In this document: positions 46,199 to 55,300 of the stretch, in pieces
How the letters are laid out: each line of letters opens with the position of its first letter
How positions within the stretch are numbered: position 1 is the stretch's first letter
NCBI GenBank assembly: GCA_001687465.1
Contig: LVLI01000127.1
Location: forward strand, 1 to 64,000
From: Halocafeteria seosinensis
Taxonomy: Eukaryota > Sar > Bigyra > Bicosoecida
Reading direction: 5' to 3'
DNA: 64,000 nt
Notes under the pieces: generated by a model
Databases searched by the model: none
What the model was told of the DNA's origin: nothing
The model's input: only the letters and a program-made list of their open reading frames with translations
Position numbers and translations under genes: made by a program

Positions 46199-47365
46199 TT
46201 ATGCCTGCAAACCAAGTTTACGCAGCATGTCATCCCTCGCTACAGTCAACTCAGTGCGGTTGACCCGTGACACATTACCAAGGTCCAGCAGAACAGCAGT
46301 CAGACTTTGTCCCCTCCCGCGGCGGTAGAAACCCACATGTCGCCACCACAGATCGTCGTGCCTCCAATCTTTTGCGGTGAAGTCGCGAATTGCACTCCTC
46401 ACTGCCTCTTTTTCTTCTTCCGTACCCGCCCCTTGGACTGCTTGGGGAATATAGGGCATCACAAGGACGGGGGAACCAGCCAATGTTTGCACCCGCACAC
46501 CGCGACCGATCTCTTCTGGTTGGGCGTTGCTCCAGCATTCTACCTCGAGTTTCATTCTTTCAGTAATGTCTCCACTGGAGCGATTGTGGGCGAGTTTTAT
46601 GGCACAAATTTGAAACTGCCGCGTGCAAGCCAGCCAAACTTGTCCTTCGATACCAATACCCAACAATTTTAGTAGATAGAACGAAATACAATTGCGGTGT
46701 GGGGCCGTAGGAGTCCACCAAAGTCGTTTTGTGCTCTTAGACAAGTTTACCCACCTCCATGTAGTTTTCCCCAGCTGTATGACGTCTCTTTGAAGTACAT
46801 TAAATTCTCGCTGGTCTATAGTCGCTCCAATCATTTTCCGCAGCACTGAACCGAGGATGAAGAGAATACTGGGATCATCATGCTGGAACACGGAGGAGCA
46901 ACAACATTTCCGGGGTACCCTTCGTTCAATGATCTCTTTTCCATGGTGAGATCTCTCGTTAGTTTGCTCCATGAATTGCTGAAAAAGTGGCCAGGTATGG
47001 CGCACCGGCTTTGTGCCGGTGGAATCAGAAGTTACCAGTCGGTCTACGTGTTCCGCAGCGGCCAACTCATTTGCCTCGGGGAGCCAGAAAACCTTCCATG
47101 ATTTATACGTTGTCACTATACAGAATGGTTCCACAGCACCGTGATAATTTTGTAACATTTTCAAGTGGTCAAAGGCACGGCCGCTAATGATTTCATCATC
47201 TTCCATTGCGTTACCTGGCTGACTCAGCGGTAGTTCGACGTCAATCATTCCGATTCCCTTGCCCTGGGAAATGATATGCATAGTGAATATGTTACCGTCC
47301 CAGTGTAGTTCTTGCAGAACAATAACATTTTGTACCTTCAAGCTCTCGATCACATCCCAAATCAC
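46199..47365 (-). CDS. Kinase-like domain protein (C-terminal part of a probable larger gene)
   Basis: 388 codons. The second half has a protein-kinase-like arrangement: a glycine loop (GIGIEGQVW), a Lys in CAIKLA, a catalytic-loop-like DWRHDDLWW in place of HRDxxxxN, and LLDLGNV in the DFG position. The first half (WDVIESLKVQNVIVLQELH.. MIDVELPLS.. FCIVTTYKSWKVFW) resembles the nuclease-like or sensor region that precedes such kinases in Crinkler/DUF5898-type proteins of oomycetes and other protists. That comparison is from memory and uncertain. There is no ATG near the left end of the frame that would make a sensible start. The frame begins directly after the stop of the upstream reading frame on the same strand, which suggests the two form one gene split by a frameshift or an unseen intron. 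Confidence 0.6.
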   Translation of the reverse strand: MIWDVIESLKVQNVIVLQELHWDGNIFTMHIISQGKGIGMIDVELPLSQPGNAMEDDEIISGRAFDHLKMLQNYHGAVEPFCIVTTYKSWKVFWLPEANELAAAEHVDRLVTSDSTGTKPVRHTWPLFQQFMEQTNERSHHGKEIIERRVPRKCCCSSVFQHDDPSILFILGSVLRKMIGATIDQREFNVLQRDVIQLGKTTWRWVNLSKSTKRLWWTPTAPHRNCISFYLLKLLGIGIEGQVWLACTRQFQICAIKLAHNRSSGDITERMKLEVECWSNAQPEEIGRGVRVQTLAGSPVLVMPYIPQAVQGAGTEEEKEAVRSAIRDFTAKDWRHDDLWWRHVGFYRRGRGQSLTAVLLDLGNVSRVNRTELTVARDDMLRKLGLQA

Positions 47366-47369
47366 GTGG

Positions 47370-47963
47370 TTAACTTATGTTGCTATCGTCCTCTCGTTGT
47401 ACAGGTAAGACTCCCGAGTTCCTGGTCCTGAAGAAAAGGGTCCAGACTTCAGATGATTGGGTTTCGGCGTCAAGATCGAGATTCGCAATGAAGTTAAAGA
47501 GCGCAGGAGTAGCTTCTGCTGCTTCATGACTTGAAAGCACCACGTCGCGGCTAGAGTTGTTTCTACTGCTCCATACGTCAGCTATCGGTGGGAGAGCTTT
47601 TCTATTGGCAATCGAATTCCTATACCGATCGGCTCTCTCTTGGTATCGAGCGGCTCTCTCCTTCAACATATCCGCTCTTTCCTTCAATGTTTCCCTCACT
47701 AGTTCTTCTCTCTCCTTATATAGCAGCACTGCCTCCCATAGAGCGGCAGGTACCCGGAGAACAGTCACAATAAACAATGCAAACATAATACTGCCCCGTG
47801 TCCTCTCGAGCAATGAACTGAAATAATTGAACACCCACTTGGGATAGCCCATAAACGCCCAGCCTAAAACCAAAGTGACGAGAATACCGAAAGTTTTCCG
47901 TAACGTTTTAGCATTTATGGGAGGTCCCAGGGAAGATTGACACCTCAACATTTTCGACTCCAT
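47370..47963 (-). CDS. Membrane-anchored coiled-coil protein, probable N-terminal part of the kinase-like gene
   Basis: 197 codons from ATG at 47963. It has two hydrophobic segments (about residues 24-50, FGILVTLVLGWAFMG; and 55-80, SIMFALFIVTVLRVPAALW), then a charged helix (KEREELVRETLKERADMLKER), then a stretch ending QREDDSNIS at a TAA. Removing one T at AAGTTAACC would join it directly to the kinase-like frame. Alternatively an intron from a GTACAA donor at about 47402 to an AAG acceptor before the repeated GTACAA at about 47335 would also join the frames. Either way the product would be a protein of roughly 560-590 residues with a membrane-anchored N-terminus and a cytoplasmic kinase-like domain. 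Confidence 0.6.
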   Translation of the reverse strand: MESKMLRCQSSLGPPINAKTLRKTFGILVTLVLGWAFMGYPKWVFNYFSSLLERTRGSIMFALFIVTVLRVPAALWEAVLLYKEREELVRETLKERADMLKERAARYQERADRYRNSIANRKALPPIADVWSSRNNSSRDVVLSSHEAAEATPALFNFIANLDLDAETQSSEVWTLFFRTRNSGVLPVQREDDSNIS

Positions 47964-48066
47964 TCCTGGTTACGGCATATTATACCCGATGGAACTAGCA
48001 GCACGTTCTCTCGGACACACCGTATGGTATTTTGATTTGTTTTTAGTACCGGTATAAATTCAATAT

Positions 48067-48135
48067 TGTGATAACAAAGTTCAAAACTTCAATTTTGTGA
48101 TAACGGCACAAACGTTTCGTCATTTGTGTGATAAC
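48067..48135. promoter_or_regulatory. Three TGTGATAAC motifs at about 30-bp spacing
   Basis: The nine-base word starts at 48067, 48096 and 48127 in the same orientation, 29 and 31 bp apart. Each contains GATAA, a core for GATA-type and some MYB regulators. The first lies about 100 bp before the minus-strand start at 47963. A regulatory role is inferred from number, spacing and position only. Confidence 0.35.
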
Positions 48136-48253
48136 AAACCCCAAAATCCGCTTTGGGCTAGATATTGTAGATATACGCCAATGTACAATTGCTTGAATTA
48201 AATATACGGTTGTTTGAGGTTTACTCATCATACTGTAGTCTCAGTTGTTGCCA

Positions 48254-48281
48254 AATACTGTAGGTACAACCATACAGTATT
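48254..48281. repeat. Perfect 9-bp inverted repeat
   Basis: AATACTGTA (48254-48262) and TACAGTATT (48273-48281) are separated by 10 nt. It could be an operator-like site or a hairpin. Confidence 0.55.
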
Positions 48282-48389
48282 CCGCATCCGCGCGCCAACT
48301 GCTGCAGCGAATTCAAATGGCGACGCCGCGGATGATGCGGATGCTGTCGAGTTGTTTGCTCTGAGGAAGAGCGAGCATACATCCACAAC

Positions 48390-49108
48390 ATGAGGACAGG
48401 TACCGAAACTGAAGAAGGGGAACCACGAGACCGACGGTATGTCAGCGTGTGATAAATACCAGGCTAAAAGTTTATTGTCTATGTTGGTTTGAGCTGGTCT
48501 CCAGGCTTATCCTGAAGAAGAAAGCCAGAGAGCATGCTAGTGAAACAAAAGAGACGGAACCTGTATGCCCCCGCCCATTCGCGGAGCTTAATCACAAAGG
48601 GGTCGGCTTCATTATACAAGAAAAAGACGGCTATCGAAGCAAGGAGGATCTTCTTATTCGAGCGAAAGAACTGTGCTTACTTATAGGGATCGTTCCGAAG
48701 GTGAAGTATAGCTACCTGACGTTTATAAAGCTCGTGTCCAATGATGAAGAAACAAGTTTATCATCAAAGGATTTTTCTCTCCTTCAGCATCAAAAGGGAG
48801 GCCATGGAAGGTCACAGAAGTTTACATTTCACAACAACTGCGCGCAGAGGGCGTAGGGGGCAAGCTGGTGGAAGAGCATTCCTTATTCTGCTCCGGATCT
48901 CGCTGGAATTGTTGCCAAACGACGATCACCGGTCCAAAGATCCGCTGTTACAGCTTCGGAGATCCGCGGCATATTGGATCCCTACTTGTGCGCTGGGATG
49001 GAAATTTCCGATTCTATGATTGCCAGAGTTCGAAAGCTTTCCAAAGGAAGTGTCGATGGTGACGAGGCGCCTTTACAGATATACCTTTTTGTCACGCTGC
49101 AATTTTAG
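48390..49108 (+). pseudogene. Transposase-like fragment with in-frame stop
   Basis: Exon 48390-48436 (MRTGTETEEG) joins in phase 2 across GTATGT..CCAG to 48505, then reads to 49108 with a single in-frame TAG at 48854. Upstream of the stop are DGYRSKEDLLIRAKELC and FTFHNNCAQRA. Downstream the same frame continues in coding style (WWKSIPYSAPDLAG, TASEIRGILDPYLC, ISDSMIARVRKLSKG). A short N-terminal DNA-binding-like module with a Cys/His cluster, followed by a helix-rich part with 'SEIRGILDP..ISDSMI..VRK', is reminiscent of MULE-type transposases. I could not confirm this. No catalytic DDE region follows, because the frame ends at 49106-49108, close to the 3' end of the glycosyltransferase gene. 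No plausible intron removes the TAG. Confidence 0.4.
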
Positions 49109-49222
49109 CTGGCTCAATGAAAAAGCCCTCGTTCCACAGCATCAGGATAGGAGCCGCCATATGCTGCCGTTCTTCCTTCTATGAAAACGTCAATGATCGG
49201 GCTAGCATCGTCGGTACCACAA

Positions 49223-50988
49223 TCACCGCTTGCCGCGATAGCTCCGAACCCTGGAAGGGGCACCAGGGGCTGAGCGCAAACGTTGCGGAATTCCTCTGTT
49301 CTCCGGTTTTCTTGCTGGCGGGTTTGCTCTCGCAGGCTTCTGCGGTTTTGTAGCAGCTCGCAAGCTGGCTTCTGTTTCATTCTTCTTTCCCAGAGGAAGC
49401 AGAATATCTTGAGGCCAATCAAAATTGCGAATGTCCGAAGTAGGAAGACAAGGAGATATATCGTCATGGTTACAATCATCTTGATTAAACGCTTCTGGGG
49501 CAAAGAGTGTTTTCTTGTTTAAAACGTCGTAACACTTGGGTCCACTTGACTTCCATCGATGTCCAACTGTCGAATCAAGACCTTCGTGATGGAACAAATT
49601 ATGCTTGTATGCAAATATTGTTCTACCTTGTGTATCCCAAAAGCTGGAGCATACAAATGAATAAACAAAACCTATTCCAACGTTTGTTGGCTTGGGCTAA
49701 CGAGCTCCGATCACTTACCTCTGCGGGTTCTCTCCTGCAAACCATTCAACGATCAAATGATCTGGAGGGCGACGCCGGAAATGCTGCCGCATGTAGTTCG
49801 CCAAGACGGAAATGTCTTTTGCTGCTAATATGATTCCATTCATGGCAAACGAAACACGCAATGCAATCCACCCTTCATGGGACTGATTCCTGGCTGCTTC
49901 TGCCGTCAAACGCTTGGCATGCACGGCGAGGTGTTTTAGTAGACTAGAAGACAATTTGCGCGTCTCATTCCTTCTAATTCGTCGAATCTGTTCATAAACA
50001 ATATTTGCCTTCTTGGTAGCATTTCGAAGTGTTTCGAATGCATGCGGACAGGGTATGAAGTCATCTTCCATTAGCATAAAATACTCGGCCGAAAAGTTAC
50101 GAAGAAAGTGAGATGAAATAGTCAGTGAGCTGGACATATCCAGGGTCTGTTGGCGCACCTTGGCCCCAGGTTTATTTCGGGAGCCCAAATCCTTGCCTTG
50201 GGTTTCAGCGGGTCGAGGGTTGTCCACGATACTTACGTAGCTGCAACGGAAAGCTTATACGAAATAGATAGAATTAGTCTGCAAGCTGATGATGATTATA
50301 TAACGTCTACATACAAGCTCTTCGAATTATTCACCAACTTATGACGGAGTTCGTCTAGGTACCGATGACTGACGTTGTGACCGCTATTATCAATGACAAG
50401 TAGCCGAACGCGGCCGAACAGCGGGTGTGAGGGAGTACGCGGAAGTTGGGCCAGGAATGAATTCACCGTGGGTCCTATGTAGTCTACCTGCATTTTTCGA
50501 TTAGTGCGTGCCATACGGGGAGTGGTCGGTATCCCTATCAAAAGCCATGGCTTTGGTGGACTGCGATGGTAAAAGGCTGGCATCTGGCCCCTCTGACCTG
50601 AGGCCTTGACGGTGCTTGATCCATGGATAGCAGGGTTGTGCTCGCGTGGTTGAGGGCCTTGACCCTGAGGAAAAGTTCGCTTGATGTTCCCCAACGATGA
50701 ATTCAACCCGGTTTCCTTATTCAAAGCATCTCTCCATCGAATCACTGTAAGTTGCGTCTGGGCGGCAGACGCCGAAGCCGGTAGTTGCCACGCATAATGC
50801 TGCATGCGTACCAAGATTGCTACCGTGAACACCACTATCGCCGCGAGTAGAAACTCCATCAGCATGAATCGAGGCTGTAAGCATCGTGACAAGAGGTAAA
50901 CACATCTGGAAGGCTCCTCTGTCGGCGCTTGTTTGTCGTCGGTGAGGGGAGACGCCCGTACATGTCCATTTCCATTTTCTTGTGTCAT
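49223..50988 (-). CDS. Type II membrane glycosyltransferase, GT54/MGAT4-like
   Basis: Three exons on the minus strand: 50988-50315, 50240-49719 and 49643-49223, giving 538 residues. A short cytoplasmic tail is followed by one hydrophobic signal-anchor (FMLMEFLLAAIVVFTVAILV, about residues 42-61), as for Golgi enzymes. The luminal part has PWLLIGIPTTPR, LLVIDNSGH, FMLMEDDFIPC (an acidic metal-binding EDD), and a late LFHHEGLDSTVGHR block like the QHVGLHSSL motif of beta-1,4-N-acetylglucosaminyltransferases IV (MGAT4). By analogy it would transfer GlcNAc in N-glycan branching, but the match is by a few motifs only. The last 60 residues are a basic, Pro/Arg-rich tail. The start is the first in-frame ATG (MTQENGNG). 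Part of this gene is duplicated at 45752-45930. Confidence 0.75.
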
Positions 50989-52307
50989 TCTCCTGTGTCG
51001 CACACAATACGAACACTATCGTGCTCATCTACTACCAGCATTGTAAATTCAACTATATCGGGGCATACAGGACTGTACAGCATGGTAAACGAGCACTACA
51101 ACGCGTTTGTGAAGCCCCCGACAAACCGTCGAGGAAGTAGTTTGGTAGCAACTTGTTTTCTGACCAACAAGTGACAGCCATTTGGGGTAGTCATTATGTA
51201 AATACCGTACGTCAAAGGTTACCTTTTGTAATCATTAAACGAGTCGTCACGTGTTCCTGGTATACAGTGACGTTAAATGCACATGTGGGCGGTGCTGCGG
51301 TGGAAATTTTCCAGGAATCGCTTATCGATAATTGTCTTGAAGTACAGGTCGATCTCAACGGTCCAAGACAATTCAGAGACGATGTTGTCGCCAGGGTCCA
51401 CAAGTAAGGACATGATTGTGTGACAGGCGACATGCGAAACCCCAGATAAAGGGTATATAGTTGGTTGAGTGTGCCACCAATCCGTGGCTTCAGCAGGGAT
51501 TCATCTACTTATTCGGTACATTGGCTGGACTGCCTTGGTTCTGCTTTTTTATTCCGGTGAGGCAATTACTTCGACTCAATACACTACTAAAGAATTGGAC
51601 GCATCCCTCATGAGTCGTGTTTTGGTCAAACAGCTCAAACGAGTCACAAGCATACTGTACGTCCAGCTGTGCCCAAAAGAATGCGTCGCTGTTGGTCGTA
51701 CTCTTCACTGGCTAGCCTGGTCTTTGGTGCAGCTTCTGGAAATGTTCGTGGCTCAACGGTACTGTACACACTGTGTACAGTTCTTCCTGCGGAGAGGTAC
51801 TTCCAAAAAAAGGTTAAGTAAAGAGTACGGTTGTAGCAGAGAAGGAGCCGGATCATTGAATTCTGTGTTTTCAGCACTAGCAGTTCACAACAGCAGCTTC
51901 ATTGAGATACAATCAACAGTGTTCTGCATGTAATTCAACCAATGACGATTTTCTTCTAATCCACTGACTGCATAGCGCCTCTCAAGTTCTCTGTTTCTAG
52001 AAGTCCAACTTTTGTTTGTTCGGTCCGTTGACTTGTTTTAACGGCCATATGTGTGTGGGATAGGCAGATCAGACTCAATTTTCCCGGTATTGAGCAGTGT
52101 GAGCGTGAATAGACTAGTTGTACGCATTGTTCAACACTCACTGCACATGGATTTCGCTCTGGATCCCGCTGTATTGTGGTAGTGGGAGCGCCGTTTGGTT
52201 TTTGGACGTTGTGAAACACCGTCGTTCAGTGGCTTTTCTGGAGCGTATACACAAAGACTCGGGTGGCTCACTCGTTGGATAGTTGCCCCAGAGATAGGAG
52301 AAGGACG
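50989..52307. other. Intergenic with one small open frame
   Basis: No convincing gene. A 46-codon minus-strand frame with ATG at 51413 and stop at 51273 (MSLLVDPGDNIVSELSWTV...) is coding-like, but the opposite strand is also open there. A 154-codon plus-strand frame at 51469-51933 lacks any recognisable feature. Confidence 0.4.
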
Positions 52308-55300
52308 ATGTCGGGTCGAGACCGAAGTTTTCGAAGCAAACAACTCTCTACGAGCTCTGGAGGAGGAAGTCAAGCTCAGCAGATACCCGGCGAAGAGCAT
52401 GTAGGTGCCGAAAGTAAGCATGGGGCTCCTCAGAGACAGGGGAGGGATCCTCGAGCCGTATTTGGTGAAACCAGTGTGGACGAGGAACGTAAACACACTA
52501 TGGTACGTGCACGTGACGCGCTCGCATTGTGGCCCGATGTCGCAACCTGTACGTCGCATTCGATTCGATCGTACTGCAGACACCATCCGAGCTCTACTGG
52601 ACGATGCATGGACAGCGTCAGGCAAGCAAGGCGAAGAGACGCCAAGGTAGTCCGCAAAAGTCGGGCGCAGCGTATAACGCAACTTCGACAGTCCATGGAG
52701 GTGAAGGCAAGGAGAAAAAGCAAGGCGAAAGCTGGGACCAAACTTACAGACGCAAAATACAGCGTGAACAAGATGAGGGTAAATCTCCCGAAATTATAGA
52801 AGTATGTTATGGGTACAGCCAGCAACGAGAGGGAAATCCACCATGACTACATCAACTTCTCCCTTCTTCCTTGCAGTTGTTGAATATTGCAGACCATACG
52901 AGACAGGTAGAGAGCTCAGTACCAATGACAAAGCCTCTGTTTTCCACAAAGCCGGGATGTATCGAGTTTAGGAACTTTCAACCGTTTGAAGAAACTACAC
53001 AGAAGCTGAAGCTGATGAACCAGGACTCAGTATGTCCATTGCGAAATCTTATCGCTTGAGCTGACCGATGTAGCCTTTCCTCGTATATGTTACAGGTTCC
53101 TCGCCGCGTTCGTGTGGTACAACCAGATACTCCGTTTTTCAGAGTGACTGGGCCTGTGTCCACTGCTGGAACGCCCCTCGCAGATTCCCGTGTGGCCCCA
53201 GGGGTAGAGGTGGTCTTTTTCATCCACTTTAAACCACAGGAATGTAAGGATTACGCTTACGATGTTGTCGTGGTCACAGAGCGGGAGAAGTTTGTGGTAC
53301 CTTTGAGAGCTATTGGTCCCCGACCTTTTTTGACTTTCCCTGATCGGTTAGAGTTTCAATCAGTGACAGTCAAAAGCTCATCCACACGCACCTTTGTTGT
53401 TAGGAATATTGGAGATAAAGTTTGCCAGTTTTTCTTATCGGTTCAAGATTATCAAGATGATGGAAGACAGGATGATACCTTAAACCAACTGTCTATGTAT
53501 AGCAAGTCGCTTACCCAAGAATCTAGTGGTGTATCTTTACTACGTGGTGTGCAGGCTTGGGATGTCTCACCTCGAGAGGGCACTGTCCCAGTGGGGGGAA
53601 ATATGCAAATAACAGTCCGATTTACGCCTTATGAAAGCCGATGGTACAAAGGTCGCTTAACTGTCTCTTATAGCGAGGGGGTGGACGTTCATGTCGGGCT
53701 GGAGGGCAAAGCGTACGACGTAAATGTGTTTCTCGATTCCGACAGTCTCGTTATGGAGAAATCCTACATAACGCTGACGTCCCAAAATAGTTGCTATGTA
53801 TATAACAAAAGCGATATGCCCGTGCACTACTCTTGGAAAGCCATAGCTCGGAAAGAAGGAGAAAATAACGAACGACTGAGGTTGTGTGAAAAATTGCAGC
53901 AACTGTATGAACGAGAACGTTCTAGTATTGTCGAACAAGAGACTCTAAGACCAGCTTCACCTGAAAACATAAGTGACGAGGGAGATGCATACTACGACGA
54001 ACATGCGAATCTAGAGGCCAACGAATTCAATGCGATACTACCGCTGGACTCAAAGGCCAAACTTTCGGCAATTGAGCGAAAATATCAAAATTTGTTCCGC
54101 CAAGTTATGTTTGATGAACTACTGTTTACCGACGGCGCTTTCAAGATTGAGCCCATACAGGGAACTATTTGGGCGCATAGTCATCAGCAGTTTTCGGTGA
54201 CGTTTACACCATCTACCGCCGCCACTTATCGAATAACGGCTTTTTTGGAAGTATCTGGGAGAGAGTCAAGGTTACCATTACAGCTTTCAGGTATGGGAAT
54301 CGGACCTAAAGCAGCATTTAACTTTGACATAATGGACGTTGGTGACATATTCGTTTCGTCCACGCACCACTATTTACTGACCATGACAAATAAGGGAGAC
54401 ATTCCTGCGGAATGGTCTGTGGCAAACCCGACCACCCCGTTTGGTAGCAAGTTTAGTTTTGATCCTTCTCAAGGCGTTCTCGCAGTAGGATCTGCGCAAA
54501 ACATCATGGTTAATTTTAGCAGCGATCTCCTAGGAGAATTCAGCGAAATCTTCGAATTTAAATTGGAGGGATCTATGGAGCCCCTCTACGTCCAGTTTAA
54601 GGGTCACGTTATTGGGCCTACGTTTCATGCCGACGTTGATGAGTTAGGCTTTGGAATTGTTCCGTATGAGTTCTTGGCTACGAAAAAGTTCAAGTTGTAC
54701 AATACATCCGACACTAAATTTTCGTTTGATATGCGCGTTCCCCACGACGAAACAGAGTTTGAGCGAGAATTCGATATTGTACCTCCGAGAGTCGAGGTAG
54801 ATGCAGACAGTTCCGCTGAGGTTACCGTTGATTTTGTCAGCCGTCATGCTAAGGAATATGATTGCTATCTTGCGGTGGACGTCGTGGGGGTAGGGAGGGA
54901 CTTACTTTCCATCCCCATCAAGGCGCACTGCGTTGTTCCTCCCGTTCGTTCAAAAGATCACCAAATTGAGTTTGGCACAGCGTTTCTAGGGTACCCGTAT
55001 CGGAAGACGGTACGCCTGGTCAATGACGGTGATCTGCCGGCGCGATATGAAGTACTACCTCAAGAAGAGCAGCATGCCTTTGTCGCTGCATTTCACACTT
55101 TTGACCCTCGAGGCACGATTCCACCGAATGAAATGCGGGTTGTGGAGTTCGAATTTCGGGCGCATCGGATTGGACCTATCTCTGTCCCGATGCACATTCA
55201 AGTCTCTGGAACGGACACCCCTCTTCTGGTAGAGCTTCGCGCTCGTGGTAGTGGTCCCGTTGTTTCAGCAAAACCTGCTTCTTTGGACTGGGGCAAGATT

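Larger units (their letters stand above)
47964..48389. other. Divergent intergenic region with repeated motifs
   Basis: It separates the membrane/kinase-like gene (-) from the transposase-like pseudogene (+). It contains three TGTGATAAC copies and a 9-bp inverted repeat, listed separately. Confidence 0.5.

Noticed and set aside
48868-49062. Cys-rich small protein on the plus strand (frame with CSGSRWNCC)
   Set aside because: The neighbouring frame continues the upstream transposase-like protein past its TAG with better coding character.
51469-51933. 154-codon plus-strand frame
   Set aside because: Composition is irregular, there is no domain, and the opposite strand is also open. Not supported as a gene.
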